64,000 nt of DNA from Flaveria trinervia (GCA_025506515.1 JACCIX010000770.1:1-64000); one strand, 5' to 3'. Shown: positions 1 to 11,913, counted from the stretch's first letter. Translations and numbers: made by a program. The notes: generated from the sequence alone by a model not told the origin.

Positions 1-2
1 TA

Positions 3-34
<32 letters not shown>

Positions 35-780
35 ATAATTATCTTATATTATAATAAAATGATGATGTATAATTTAGAGTAATCCAAGTTTTATTATTAA
101 ATTTGTATTATTCTTGACGTTTAAGATAGTTAATGACATTTAATGACCCACCTGTTAGAGTTAATGTATATAAAAAGTTTCTCTCATTCTTCTCTCTTCA
201 AAATCATCCTCGGACCCATATCACAAGATCCCAACAAATGAAGAGACGTCTGGATTCATCACTCTACAAAAATACAAACAACATATATCGAAATGCAACG
301 TGATGGGTGGTCAAAAAATAATAATAATAATTCGTTTTGCAGACAAGCGATATTATTGAAGTTATGCCCAAATCTTTTAATCATCTAGGAAAAACAGAGT
401 ATACAACACAACCACATGTTCTCTGCCATACTCATCAGAGAACAAATGTTTTACTCAACTTTAATCCATTGCCATGTGCAAATAGATACATACATACATG
501 TACATACGTACGTACAACCACCTGTTACCAAACTGAGGGGGAGGTGTGTGTCTGTTTCACAGCTCACACAAGATATTCATATTAATTAATCAACACAAGA
601 TCATTATACATGTGATTCACACAATCAGGCAAAAATAGATATAGATGTAGATATTCAATAACCACATTACAACTCAAGCATCAGTAGGTCATCAATCCAA
701 TCCACTCCAGCGCACCAAAATATGCAAAAAACTTATTATTGAAATCATCAATTACAAGAAACACAACTCACTTGACATCA
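1..780. other. intergenic, AT-rich, no gene seen
   Basis: The first 30 bases are a (TTA)n run. The rest is AT-rich sequence without a protein I recognise. The short open frames here have no family resemblance and no codon-like composition. Around 480-515 there is a short tract with repeated ACATACATACATGTACATACGTACGT-like steps (simple repeat). Confidence 0.5.
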
Positions 781-814
781 TCATCGAACACGAAGTCACG
801 AACTGGTAAGGAAT

Positions 815-1032
815 TTAGTTGTAATAGAGCTCGAGTCCATGCCATCATGAATCTCATAATCCTGAAGGGTGATGTGATCCTTATAGATGGGTACCACTTC
901 TGAATCCTGATCTTATCGGCTCTGGTTCCGGTTTGAGCCGCTACAAGCTTCTTGAGGTCGCGATGGTGTCGTCTTCGTTGCATTTCACTCGAACCTTCTT
1001 TCCCGCCTGTCGTTCAACACCACCTCGATCAT
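815..1032 (-). pseudogene. UBL5: UBL5/HUB1 ubiquitin-like protein retrocopy, frameshifted
   Basis: Reading the minus strand from an ATG at 1032, pieces in successive frames match the small ubiquitin-like protein UBL5/HUB1: MIEVVLNDR, then GKKVRVKCNEDDTI, then DLKKLVAAQTGTRADKIRIQKWY, then IYKDHITLQDYEIHDGM, then LELYYN and a stop at 815. UBL5 is a ~73-residue protein that binds splicing factors non-covalently. The copy is 218 nt where an intact frame would be 222, and I count four single-base deletions, mostly in G or C runs. There is no intron in the coding part. I infer a processed pseudogene. Assembly error in homopolymers is the alternative, but the neighbouring HD-Zip gene has no such errors over 2.5 kb of coding sequence. 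Confidence 0.85.
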
Positions 1033-1439
1033 CTTCTTCGAAGAGATTCGATTCGATTTGTTTTGATTCTAGTAATACGAAAGATGTTAACCCTAATGCG
1101 TGAGATTTTATCGTGTGAAAATAGGACGATTGGGATTTTGATTTTTGTGGACGGTGGTAAACGATTCTGGAATTCTCCGGAAACTTCTTGCCACGCAAGA
1201 AAAAAAAAGATGTTAGAATCTGTCTTTAGAATATAAAAGTTCATTGAAAATAGAACTCTGAATTTATATCTCTTGAATAAGATATATTGACTTAAATTAA
1301 ATTAAAATCATTTTTCAGAATAATAACTTACGTACCTATCTAATTTATAATATACTAACTATCAACTTCCTTATGTATTTCAGGTTGTAACATGTGTATG
1401 GTGGGTTGTATCTCTTTTATTTATTTATTTGTTATTTAA

Positions 1440-1835
1440 TTTTTCTATTTTAAACTAATACTTTTACAATTTAATTCTTAACAATTTTACTTTCAACTTG
1501 GTTCATAATTTTTTATTTTTATAAAATTTTGTTTGGTCTAAATTTTATAAGTGACACATTGTGACTAACATGGGTTTAATGTTTTTACGTCTATTTTTTC
1601 TCGTTTAATTACCCGTCACACACGAGCTCTAGATTGACTCAATTATTGTTTTAATATGTACATCTCACATACATAGTTCAATGTTTTTATGTATACTTTC
1701 CGTTTGGTGTATTTTTGTTTATTATTATTTTTGAATACGAGTTTTACCAGTGTTGATAGTCAGTGTCACTGATGTGACATTGGTGTTACTTGCAACGATT
1801 CACACCCCTGCTGCTATGCTGGGTTTAATTACTAG
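1440..1835 (+). mobile_element. Helitron-like 3' terminus (family A, copy 1)
   Basis: The stretch ends in GGGTTTAATTACTAG, i.e. CTAG preceded by a short hairpin-prone C/G block (CACCCCTGCTGCTATGCTGGG), as at plant Helitron 3' ends. It is recognisably related to 34020-34426: both share TGTTGATAGT, ACATT..TRTTACTTG and CACGATT-like steps before the CTAG end. The 5' boundary is not defined. Non-autonomous and without coding capacity. Confidence 0.4.
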
Positions 1836-1996
1836 GATATTTATTTTACATCATAGTAAACAATTTATTTATTGATAGCTATAGGAAGAAGTCAAACCAT
1901 TTGATATCAAGAAAACATTATCATTCCAACGACTGTATCAAAAAAAAAGGATAGACAACATTACAACAAGAGATTGATAATCAAATATTACAACTT

Positions 1997-2155
1997 TCGC
2001 AGATAATGATCAGCGACTTTCTTGTATGTACGCTTGCTATCAACCGACTCCTGAAATTCTTCAATCATATACCTCAATGGTCGTTTAAACTGGGATCTGT
2101 CACGTAAGCCTAAGAAACAAGTTTTATTATAACATTCTGCTTATAAATTATTATC
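1997..2155 (-). other. open frame resembling a C-terminal exon, unrecognised
   Basis: On the minus strand an open frame of about 50 codons ends ...FKRPLRYMIEEFQESVDSKR.. then TYKKVADHYLRKL and a stop at 1997-1999. The composition (K/R/E-rich, aromatic) looks protein-like, and an AG acceptor candidate lies upstream, around 2098. I do not recognise the family. No upstream exons were found, so it may be a gene relic. Confidence 0.2.
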
Positions 2156-2333
2156 TGAAGAGAATATAGATTATGATTCAGAAGGTAACTTCAACCAATA
2201 TATGTAGCATATAACTTCAGAATCAAATAAAGGACAAGATTCAGGGTCAGAAACTAAACTTTTAGAACTCTTGCGCATAGCCAAGTAAACTGTCAAGCAA
2301 TCATGCAAACGGAGTCATTTCTTAGAGCCACGG

Positions 2334-2681
2334 ATGATATTGTTGAATCCCATGGGGTTGGATCAGTTGCGTCATTTTCATATACTCGATTATTTGATTA
2401 AAATGTTCGGAGTACCTTTTCTCTTCCTTCTTAGATTCTACCTAAACATCTATTGGGTACCATCTTTGATCTTACATGTTATGTTTTGTAGCTTGCTGGT
2501 TCTGTTGTATCTTAGAAGCATATACACAACAGGTGAACAGTTCAGTTCTGAAAACGTGATAGGTAGGATTGCGGTCGTTTCACTGGGAACATATGCTCTT
2601 TATTTTAAAACCAATTTCAGCATTATTATGCTCCAAATTCTAAACCTGAATCAAAGGGGACAGTCGATAATTACAATTTAA
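2334..2681 (+). other. unrecognised 115-codon ORF, doubtful gene
   Basis: An ATG-initiated frame of 115 codons. It has two hydrophobic stretches (about residues 24-38 and 43-60) followed by a polar half containing TTGEQFSSENVIGR. An overlapping frame (from 2303) reads MQTESFLRATDDIVESHGVG and also looks partly protein-like. No family is recognised, so this may be a degraded gene or chance. Confidence 0.15.
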
Positions 2682-2699
2682 CTCCCAATAGGACTAGAC

Positions 2700-3363
2700 G
2701 CCCGGAGAGTGAGAGTTGGGGTGTGGGTTAAACTGTTAAAGATTGTGAAACACCACTCCCCCTTAAGCGTTAGAAGATGCCCGTGAAGATTTTAACAAGC
2801 CTAAGGCGGATTGTGACCATTGGAACTGTAGCAACACTAAAATATTAACAAAAGTTTTATATATTTTATAAACGAAACTAAGTACATATTAAATAATGAA
2901 ATGTTATTTATTAAGTATTTTATTTAAAATAATATTAACGTTATTGTTTATATAAAACATATAACATATATAAATAAAATAAAATAGGTGGTTGAGAAAT
3001 AAGATGAAATGAAGATGTACACACCTATGTGAAGTACAGCACTAGAGTACACCCAAATACCAATGGTCTTACAGCTACTTTAAATGCAAAACAAAACTTA
3101 ACACAATTGAGATGATGGTTAAACTCAACCCCGTCTAAACCCTTGAAAAAATGCAACTAAAAACCACATTAAATTAAACAAATCTCCAGTTCAATACAAA
3201 AAATTAACACCATCACTTCAACATGCACTCCACCGATTTAAAAACATTTTTACATATACCAAAATCGGGAGCTCCAAACCCACCCTACCAGCAATTATCT
3301 CATACATTAACTGGGCATCCATCTCTTTAACCAGCGGGCGGCATGCAGAAAGTGAACAATGGC
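2700..3363. other. HD-Zip gene 3' flank and likely 3' UTR
   Basis: The region just below 3364 is downstream of the HD-Zip stop codon and must contain its 3' UTR and polyadenylation site. I cannot fix the cleavage site. 2830-2990 is A/T-rich filler with AATAAA-like words. Confidence 0.4.
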
Positions 3364-6300
3364 TCACACAAACGACCAGTTGACAAACGAGAAAGCAAGA
3401 CAATGCACCGTGCTCTCATCCACAGCAAGAACCTTCCAAGCTATCGCTTGTTCATATGACACGTGACGCCCCATTGTTGACATACACATCCGCCCGGCAA
3501 ATACGCAAAAACCCTAAGAGATAACATACATACATTTTCAGATTCTTAAATCAGTAAACAGACAGATCTGATCGCGCCAAAGCACATACCTGCTGCATTA
3601 TCTTTGCAAATTCTGGAAATAGAGCTTTGCGGCCCGCTTCATCAAACATTTTGTCTAGTGTGATGTCTTGTAACGCCACAAGGGTCGTTTCCAGCATGTC
3701 GAGCCATGCCTGGTTGGCGAAGATAAAAACCGGCTGAAGCGACTGCAAACCAAAACCGACAACTTAGTAATCATGTAAAAAAAAACCATGAGCCTAACAT
3801 GATCATAGTACCTTTAAGGAACAGCATAAAATGGCATCTTGATGCTGCCAAAGATCTTTTAATAACGAGTCCCCAACGACTGAACCTGAAGCTAGCAAAT
3901 CCGTCCCTAAATGATAGCTGATACAACAAAAGGGACCGTCAAAATACGTCTATTCTCGTTTTTATATAATCTTTAAGGTTGTTTTGAGGTAGACGAACTT
4001 ACGTATAGCTATGGCAGATCCATTGGGCAAGAGTAAGAGCTTCGGGTGAGCTAGGAGACAGCTTAGGGGACACTGATGGACTCAGCCCAGAAGGAGATAT
4101 AGCCATGGCGACCCTCTGAACTGAGTTGATCACACTACGAACATATTGTCGAGCCATGGTTGCCACACTATCGGCTAGATTATTCTCAAAGGGAAACTGG
4201 AACGCGATGATCAAGACCGATCTCATGTTGTCTGAAGAACCATGGTTCGTTGACTGGCCTACCTCGAGACTTGAAGCCAAGTCAAGGGTCCGGTGTGTTG
4301 TTCCGATTGCATCCTTTCGGTCACCCTGGTCAAAAGGTGTTTGGGTCAACAAAAGTCAAGAAAACTTAAAAGGAGCCGAGGGAAATGTGAACTCAACTGG
4401 TTTTGGATCCAAAGCTATGATACGGAAACCAGATGGTATAAGGGGCGCGTCATCTGGAAACATTTCATCAATTGGAGCAAAAACAAGTTCAGAACAAGCT
4501 CCCACTGCATTCTCATCGGTTCCGCTACATAACTACCAAATATAATCACACCATTAGTAAGCATATTATTAATAATATTTAATAAGAAGCTGATTAAGCA
4601 CCTGCAAGAGATGAATGTCTCTTGACACAAAAGGATCATCTTGACCAACTGCATGACCTTCAAGTCTAATAACTTCAAGCATCTGTACATAAATCAAATC
4701 TTCAAATTCAATATAGAGAATAATTTCACCAAATTCATGTAAAAGCTTTTTCAGATAACCAACTACCAAGTATTCCACAAATTAAGAAAATGGTTAATGA
4801 ATGCAAACGTTACCTCTTCATGTTCAATTGTCTGGCCAAGCGGCATGATAATCTGGCTACCAGTAAACCTTGTGGGCCGCATCCCCTGATACCCATACGG
4901 GCTGGTTTTTACCGAAGCAGCTGAGTAGGCATCAACGTTAAAATCAGCCCATTCTGATCGATGCTCACGTAAAAACCGGACCAACACAGCCGGAGGAACA
5001 TTCTACCAAAAGAAACAACAAAAATCAAGAGTGATACATTATTCGCATTTTTTATACTGGAAACCAATATAAAAACTCACTTGAAACAGCATTGAGGCCT
5101 TTGCACAAAGAACTCCTCCAAGAAACGAGAGAGAGCTGGAAGAATTAGTTGAGGTGCTAAGATATTTGGTTGAGTTAACAGAGACTATCACATCTTCAGC
5201 ACCGTCACAGTTCATCAATGACCACCCGTCGTCATTAAATCCATTAATAGCATCATTGAATCCTCTGAGTACCATTATAAATAATCATTCAGTAATTTTT
5301 GACTATTTCATTCGCATACATATAAGATTTTGACTTTTCCACCATTACATAAAAGGATCTACCTGCTTAATCTATGACTTAAAGTACGCAAGATAGCTGG
5401 TTGCCTTCCAAGTCCGTAAACAACTTCTCCGCTCGATTCTTGGGCTATTTGCCTAATATAACGCAACGCCTATACGATAACCAAAAAGAGTTACATCATT
5501 TATGTAACATTAAATAACTAGTTAATAGAACACCTTGGTAATCAAATGCTAAAAAGGTTATCTTCTAAAGCAAAACCAAAAAAGAGTCCACTCACTGCAA
5601 TTGTCATCTTCTGCGCTACAATTTTAGAAGATTCATAAAGTGGGCGAAGAACCTCGGGAGCACTCCATGGCTGCAAAATAAAGAATATTTTTTCTTAAAA
5701 ACGGGCCAATACAACGCAAAAAAAAGTCTAGTTTTTACCTCAAGGTTAAGGTGATCAACTATGTGAATAATCGAACCGCCACCATCACACGGCCTAATAA
5801 GGTAGCCACTTGGAAGCATTTCCCCTCTAACAAATTGGGACGCAGCTGCAGCATTTGGGCCACCACCAGAGCCCGAAAGGGATCTTTCACACACCTTAAA
5901 GAGCAACTTATGCATCAGAACTAAATTCCGAATAAGTTATTGGTGAATTGGGGAAGGTATAATAAGTGTACCACAAGACTGCCATTTTCTAAACTTGTAG
6001 TGTATCTCAGAGTCCAAAAATCTCGTGCTGGAGCCAGTGTGGTTGGAGCATAGACCTAAATGCAAGTTTAAAGATCAAATAATTAATTCTAGCCAATATA
6101 ATACATTATCTAAAAGCTAAAACTACAGAAACTCACCTGCGTATAAACAAGTTCAATAGTTCCACCGTTTCCAGCAGGTAACATTGTGTAAACTTCAAGA
6201 TTCCGGCAGTCTCGAAACCAAGATGTACGATCTTTAAGAATCTCCACAATCTAAAATCAAATCAAAGATAAACAATTATGAATATTGGCATCAAACTTCA

Positions 6301-7862
6301 AAAGTTCAAATTACCTTGTAAAACATAACAGATTGATACAATGGTCTTACCTTTGTGGGCTCTAAACTTACAAGACCGCAGGCTCTAGCTGCCACTCCAC
6401 TGCAACTCTGTGAAATGGCAAAGATCCCAACCGAATCCGGACCAGGCTGCAACATAACCAACAAAAGATAAAGTAATAATCAAATCACAATTACACATAT
6501 ATGTATGCACATATATACACATCTATTTGAGGAGGGGTGACACAAACCTTCATCCCAGGCATCTGGACCCAATCAACAGCAGTTCCTGTAGCCTTTGAAA
6601 GGAACTCTGTCAAAGTTTCCTCTGCTATCGCGAGGAGTCTACCAAATGTACACAATGTAATAAGATTAACTAACATTTTAACAACAAATAACTTATAAAG
6701 ATTGCTATAAGATCGGTTAATTGTAATTACCCAGCTGGGTTATTAGCATCTCTGAGAGAATGCTGGGGAGTGGTCACCACAGAATCACAGCTCGCATCTG
6801 TAACCGCTGAAGCCTGCAGTGAATTACACAATATATATATGACAAAGATAGACAAGATAAAATATGATCAAATATTAAAATGTTTTAGAGTTTTACAAGT
6901 AACAGCTTACAGTGTGCAACTGCTGGCGCATATACCCGTTTTCATATACAAGCTGAGACACCTGTTTCTGCAGGCGATCATTCTCCTCCATCAACAGTTT
7001 GTTCATGGCAGACAATTTTCGATTCACCATTTGGAGCCTAGAAGCTTCTTTTCTCTGTTTCTCTCGACATCTGATTTGGAAATAACAACACCCAAAACTA
7101 ACAGATCAAAAATAATTCACTACAAAACTTGTAAACCATCAAATATGTTAAATCAAGAGAATTATAATCACATATGGGCCAAGATTGTCAAATCAATCCT
7201 CTTTGTCCCATCCTATTGCAATCAACATAATGAAATCTTGAAATTTATAATGTTAAATCAAGAAAATTAGAGGCAACCTTGTTTTTCAATTATTACACCA
7301 CACAAAGAAAGATTAATACCCTGGTGTTATTTCAAGAAACATGGTTATAAGATCAAATCCAGAAATTAGACATACAGCATATACACAAATAAATAAAAAG
7401 TAAAAATGCCCATTTTAGATATATAAAAAAAGAAAAAAAAACGTATTAATCCAGCTGATATATCAAATTATCAACATACAAATCTCAGATTCAAGAATCA
7501 AGAATCAGGTGCATGGTAATAGATTCACGTAAAAGAAAGATCTATGTGCATCTAATGACAAAATTAACAACATATCAAATCAAAATTAAAACTAATGCAA
7601 CAAATAAACCATATCTTCACCTGCGATTCTGAAACCAGACTTTGATTTGTTTGGGTTCTATGTTGGACAAAATAGGGCATTCTCTAATCAACTGTTGCCT
7701 CTTCAAAGAACTTGGTTTTGGGCACTCGGCATAAACCCTCTCTAAAGCTTCAACCTGTTCAGCAGTATACCTAACATATTTCCCATTATCCAACTGGTGT
7801 TTCATGCTGCTGCTGCTACTGCTGGTCTCCCTCTGCTGTTGATGTTGAACCACCATCGCCAT
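3364..7862 (-). CDS. REV: class III HD-Zip transcription factor, REVOLUTA type (18 coding exons)
   Basis: Nuclear DNA-binding regulator of leaf adaxial identity, meristems and vascular patterning (family knowledge). Coding exons, all with GT-AG introns and phases that close: 7862-7621, 7070-6911, 6813-6731, 6638-6548, 6446-6351, 6250-6137, 6055-5972, 5894-5739, 5670-5596, 5469-5363, 5264-5081, 5002-4814, 4682-4602, 4532-4398, 4325-4003, 3917-3812, 3742-3590, 3513-3364. The total of 2529 nt gives 842 residues, the usual family length. Homeodomain at about 27-88 (WFQNRR at 76-81), leucine zipper at about 88-130, lipid-binding START domain at about 155-375 (VDWVQMPGMK, CGLVSLEP, FWTLRYTT, SGYLIRPCDGG), C-terminal MEKHLA domain ending FSFVNWSFV. 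The segment GMRPTRFTGSQIIMPLG favours REV over the PHB/PHV and ATHB8/15 branches. The ATG at 7862 is the first one in frame with the homeodomain. The gene looks intact. Confidence 0.96.
6436..6558 (-). promoter_or_regulatory. miR165/166 target site, split by intron 4
   Basis: In the spliced REV message exon 4 ends ...GGGATGAAG (down to 6548) and exon 5 begins CCTGGTCCGGA (from 6446), creating the conserved miR165/166-complementary site in the START domain, encoding PGMKPGP. The 101-bp intron 6447-6547 interrupts it, so the site exists in mature RNA and not contiguously in DNA. This arrangement is known for HD-Zip III genes. Regulation by miR165/166 is inferred from the match. Confidence 0.9.
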
Positions 7863-8480
7863 TTTACACCAAAGTCACGAGAAAAAGACTCAAGTATGTG
7901 ACTTGTTGTGGTTCTTTGAAGAAATGAGGTAAAAGAAGGAAAAAGAGAACAAAAACAGGGGATTAAAGAGAAATTATCACACAAAAGAAGAAGAACCCTT
8001 GCTTTTTGGAGGATTTTGGGTTCATATACAGACAAAAATTCTAGGTTTTTCCCCAAAAATTCACTGGGTTCACAATGCTTTTTTTCTTAGTTACCCAAAT
8101 CAAACTTCAGTCTTTGAAACAAGAAAAGGAAAAGAAAGAGGTGCTTAACTCACTCTGTTTCTGTTTCTGTTTATTTTGTAAAACAGCCTGTGAAATCTAT
8201 CTATTTTCCATAAATAAAAGAGAAAAGACTACACAAACAACGAAATTGAAGATGAAAAGATTCTGAAAATTGCAGGAAAGTGAAAAATCTTGAAGATTTG
8301 AACAAGATTAAGAGGGGGCTAAGGCTCTGTTTCTTGGGTTTCTTGGTGTGAAGAACAAGAGATCCAGCAGATGAGTGAGAGTGAAACCCTAAACATTTTT
8401 GTTTGAGTTGTTGAGGGGAAGAAGAGAGAGAGAGAGAGAGAGAGAGATTGGGGGTGGAGTTATGTTTTGGTTTGCTCGGA
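7863..8480 (-). promoter_or_regulatory. REV presumed 5' leader with uORFs and GA/CT tract
   Basis: Between the REV ATG and about 8480 the minus strand is C/T-rich with a (CT)n run (complement of 8423-8447), as in plant leaders and GAGA-binding (BPC) targets. It carries ATG-initiated uORFs: 8396-8319 (25 codons plus stop), 8025-7963 (20 codons plus stop) and a four-codon one near 8208. Leader extent and any leader intron are not determinable from sequence alone. Confidence 0.5.
8423..8447. repeat. (GA)n microsatellite
   Basis: An uninterrupted GA dinucleotide run in the REV upstream or leader region. It reads as (CT)n in the sense of the gene. Confidence 0.9.
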
Positions 8481-8484
8481 AATC

Positions 8485-9250
8485 GAAAATGACAGGGTTA
8501 TATGCTTCTGGTGCGCTCTGTCTCGAGCCAGCCTTTGGTTTGTAGTATTATCATATCTTTGTTTATTTATATTTCTTTATATCATCATCAACTTTTTATT
8601 AAAATATCAATATCAATTAATTAAAATAAAAGTTTGTTATACAAATATTTTTATTATTATTTAGACATTTTATTATTTTTATCTCTTTTTATTATCTATA
8701 CGTATGTATAGAGAAAAATAGAAATAATGAAAATAATATGATGTATTTATAATATACTCAAAAATAAATATGTCGGTTGCCTTCAAAGGGTCTTAGATTC
8801 TTATTTTTTACTTGTAGATTATAGTCTAAGGGAGGTTGAGAAGTTGAATTGTTGTGCTTCTTTTATTTTCGATTAGATTAGCAACTTAAAATCATATATA
8901 TTTAAATGTTGTGTAATAATGCAATTCATGCATGCCTTTTATTTACATGTGTTAAACAGGTTTGTAGGAAAAAAAATTTGTTAGAAAATTGATAGCTGAT
9001 TTGATATGAATATGTTTTTATGTATTTATTATAAAATCAATAAATTATATGTATTAGAGCTAGGTTTACGGGTAGTATTTGTGATATGTCCAAGTTACGA
9101 TTTTGTTCATTAAATTTTAGTCTTAAAGTATGCAAGAATTTAACAAGTTTGTTTTCTAGGTTGGATTAAGATTAACTTTTTTACTAATTTTTTTAAATGA
9201 TTTGAGATGTCCTTATGATAGAGTAAAAATCTAATTTTTCAAAGTTATTA
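8485..9250. other. REV upstream region, no gene
   Basis: AT-rich sequence upstream of REV. It presumably holds the promoter. I see no confident TATA position or other gene in it. Confidence 0.4.
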
Positions 9251-9388
9251 GACCTACCCTACCATCATTTTCGCCTGACCTCCATCGTTACCATTGCCCA
9301 CTGACCTTAACCATCTTTGTTGATGGTCGACCTCCACCGTCGCCACTGTCTGCCAACCTCCACCTTTCTTTCCCTTTTTCCCCCTCTC

Positions 9389-9433
9389 CCGCCCCCGCCC
9401 CCTCCCCCGCCCCCTCCCCCGCCCCCTCCCCCT
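9389..9433. repeat. 12-bp C-rich minisatellite with G-quadruplex potential
   Basis: About 3.5 tandem copies of CCCCCGCCCCCT sit in an otherwise AT-rich region, followed by a short (TG)n. The minus strand has many runs of four to five G, i.e. strong G-quadruplex potential, about 0.9 kb upstream of the REV leader on its sense strand. The RGRGRG and GGGGG frames read through here are repeat artefacts. Confidence 0.85.
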
Positions 9434-10082
9434 ATAAATGTGTGTGTGTGTTTTATGATAAAATGATAAAACCAACATTGTTGGGGGCAAAGATTAGGGC
9501 TACCGCACAAACCCTTCGACCCCTACCCTTATCTAATGAACAAAACGACACCATAGAGATTCAGTATGTGTCGTGCGTGCAATCCCCTTTGACCGCAACC
9601 AAAAAACCTTCACCTGACGACTTCGACCGTTGGTTTTGCCTAACAACCATCCCCCATTCTTGATGAGCTAAAATCATAGTTGCCAAATAGGGAATTTGGA
9701 TCAAGCGATGTGTGGTGAACAACTGACTTAAGTATAGGGGGCTCAACCTTAGATGTGGCAATGATTAACGGTGATCCGAGATGGTGTGGTGGTGGAAGGT
9801 TTGGGGCAAGGAGTGAAAATAGATAAAGAATAAATGTAGGAAAATATGGGGTATTGGGATGTATTATATTAATTTTATTTAGTCTATGATTTTTTAAGAG
9901 TAAGGATATTTTTATAATGTCATCCTGTTTAATAAAAATGTTAACCATTCATCCATGTAGGAACCAAATTTATTACATTTATGCATAATTGGATTCTTTT
10001 TGGAATTTTTCCAACTTGATTACCAAAACTATTACTTGAACATAATACTAAGGCTATGCTTGTACTTAGCTCTACATATTAA

Positions 10083-10389
10083 GGAGGCGTTTGATTGAAA
10101 TGAATGTAAAGAAATTAAGATTTTAGTATAATTTTTAAGTAAAATTATATTTTAGTGAGTAATTAAAAGTAAAACTTAATGAAATGTTTCACCTCAAATT
10201 CTTTTGGTTGTGGGATTTCAAAATCATTTCACCTAGAAATGGAATTTAAAATCTCACAACCAAATGAATTTAAGATGAAACATTCTTTTGGGTACATTTA
10301 ATCATTCACTCAAACATAATTTTACTTGAAATTATATTATTTTCTGAATTCAATTTCATTACATTTTATTTTTTCCAACCAAACGTCTC
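10083..10389. mobile_element. MITE with long terminal inverted repeats
   Basis: The left end GGAGGCGTTTGATTG mirrors the right end CCAACCAAACGTCTC, and inner arms also pair (GGTTGTGGGATTT near 10205 against AAATCTCACAACC near 10250), giving a fold-back element of about 307 bp. Flanks are TAA on the left and TGA on the right, a possibly decayed 3-bp TSD as in PIF/Harbinger elements. No coding capacity. Confidence 0.6.
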
Positions 10390-11488
10390 TGAAAAGTGTA
10401 AGCCGTGAATAGTGTCAGCAATACACCTTTTTGCCCCATGAATGTATTTTTGTTTTTGTTACGTTTCTTGTATTTTTTACGCATATTTGTTTTTTTTCCT
10501 TATAATCTTCAAATTGCAGTTTTGTTTTTTTTATATTATCAATATACAGTCGTAACGTGTATATATTTTTATTTATGTTTTGCCCCATGAATGTATTCTT
10601 CTTGCAGTTTTGGTTTTTTTCCTATAATCTTATAATTATACATTTTTCTTTGAATTCACTTGTTATTTTCTAATGTTATTTTTACAGTAATTATTATTAG
10701 CATTACGTCGTAATTTAACTAACCTTTTGTTAGAACTTATATTGAACTAGATATTCCCACCCCGAGAATTCTGACAGAATCCCAAATATTATAACGCGAA
10801 CACCAAAACACGTATCAATAACGGTTATTCCCATAAACTCTAAGACACCAAGAATCTAATTACAAACCCAAATTACAATAATGTCTATACACTTAAAAAA
10901 CCCAAAACAACAAGAAAAAGACCAAAACAAAAAAGCACAAAATCTGGGTTGGGTACAACCTCAAACCCGAGCTGTCGACAGGGACATTATCCTGAGTTTT
11001 AAAACATAAATAAAAGGCATATCGTGACAATACTCCCTACATCATAAAACCCTGATGCGTACCCAGTCGTAAAATCAAACGTCACTCGGTCATAAACCAA
11101 AAGTGTATTTTGTTATAAAAACCGTACTATATCGTAAAAACAATTCCTACAACACTGTAAAACCCGAAAGCATACTCCGTCATAAAAGTAAGTGTCGTAA
11201 AACTCGAATACAAACACGTATTCAACGATGAAATTTAAAAATTTGCAAAAACTAAAGTTGAAAGAAAAATTCCTAACTCAAACAGAAACACTTGAAACTT
11301 TGAGGTTAACTCAATCCCAACAAATAATTTAATTTATTTAAAATAAAATCGTCAGAAACGTGTGCCGTAACCTGATCATAGATTTAACTCGTAATGAAAC
11401 ATCAATTATTTGTTGCGCTTCTTTTTTAATTTAATATATTACTTCTTGCAAATGGGATAAAAATACCCTTCTGATAGCAAACCACTAA
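10390..11488. other. intergenic, no gene
   Basis: AT-rich. 10405-10640 contains two related T-rich blocks each with TTTTGCCCCATGAATGTATT (about 10429 and 10579), a short direct duplication. 10740-11230 contains several copies of CGTAAAA/ATCGTAAAA and ACCC..AA words, perhaps a decayed repeat. Nothing codes for a recognisable protein. Confidence 0.35.
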
Positions 11489-11776
11489 GGGCTTGTTAAA
11501 ATTAGTTTCTAGAATTAAAATTATTACATCTAAAATTTTGTTTCGTTGATCACCAAACACAATTAAAATTAGCAACATTATTCACATTCATTGAAATTCA
11601 GTTTACTTTCACTTTTGCATGAAAATATAAAACAATACAATGTAAAATAACATTTCAATTTCATTAATAAATGTATCAACCAAAAAACTTATTAATTTTA
11701 ACGAAATTCATTCTAGTTCCAACTAAAATTCAATTTTTAGTTATTCTATAACATGTTTTACGAACCAAACAACCCT
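11489..11776. mobile_element. MITE-like inverted-repeat element
   Basis: The left end TAA-GGGCTTGTT mirrors the right end AACAACCCT-TAA, and inner AATTAAAATT arms also pair. The direct TAA on both sides fits a 3-bp TSD. About 288 bp with no coding capacity. Confidence 0.45.
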
Positions 11777-11913
11777 TAAAGTAACATCTACCACAATATC
11801 TCTTACTCTCTTCTCTCAATATGTTTACGACATAATCAAATGGCGTTCAATGTTATTAGTTATTTTATGCAATTTTCTTTTTATAAACTTTCATTTCTCA
11901 AAACACATTTTAG

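Noticed and set aside
4126..4545. Plus-strand open frames of 139 and 79 codons
   Set aside because: They are antisense to REV exons 14-15 and only mirror its coding bias.
6770..7270. Plus-strand frame of 166 codons
   Set aside because: Antisense to REV exons 2-3 and intron 1, with no family resemblance.
7802..8056. Minus-strand frame overlapping the REV start
   Set aside because: It starts at TTG rather than ATG and overlaps the homeodomain exon in another frame, so it is not a real uORF.
9254..9510. RGRGRG and poly-Gly frames
   Set aside because: Products of the C-rich 12-bp repeat.
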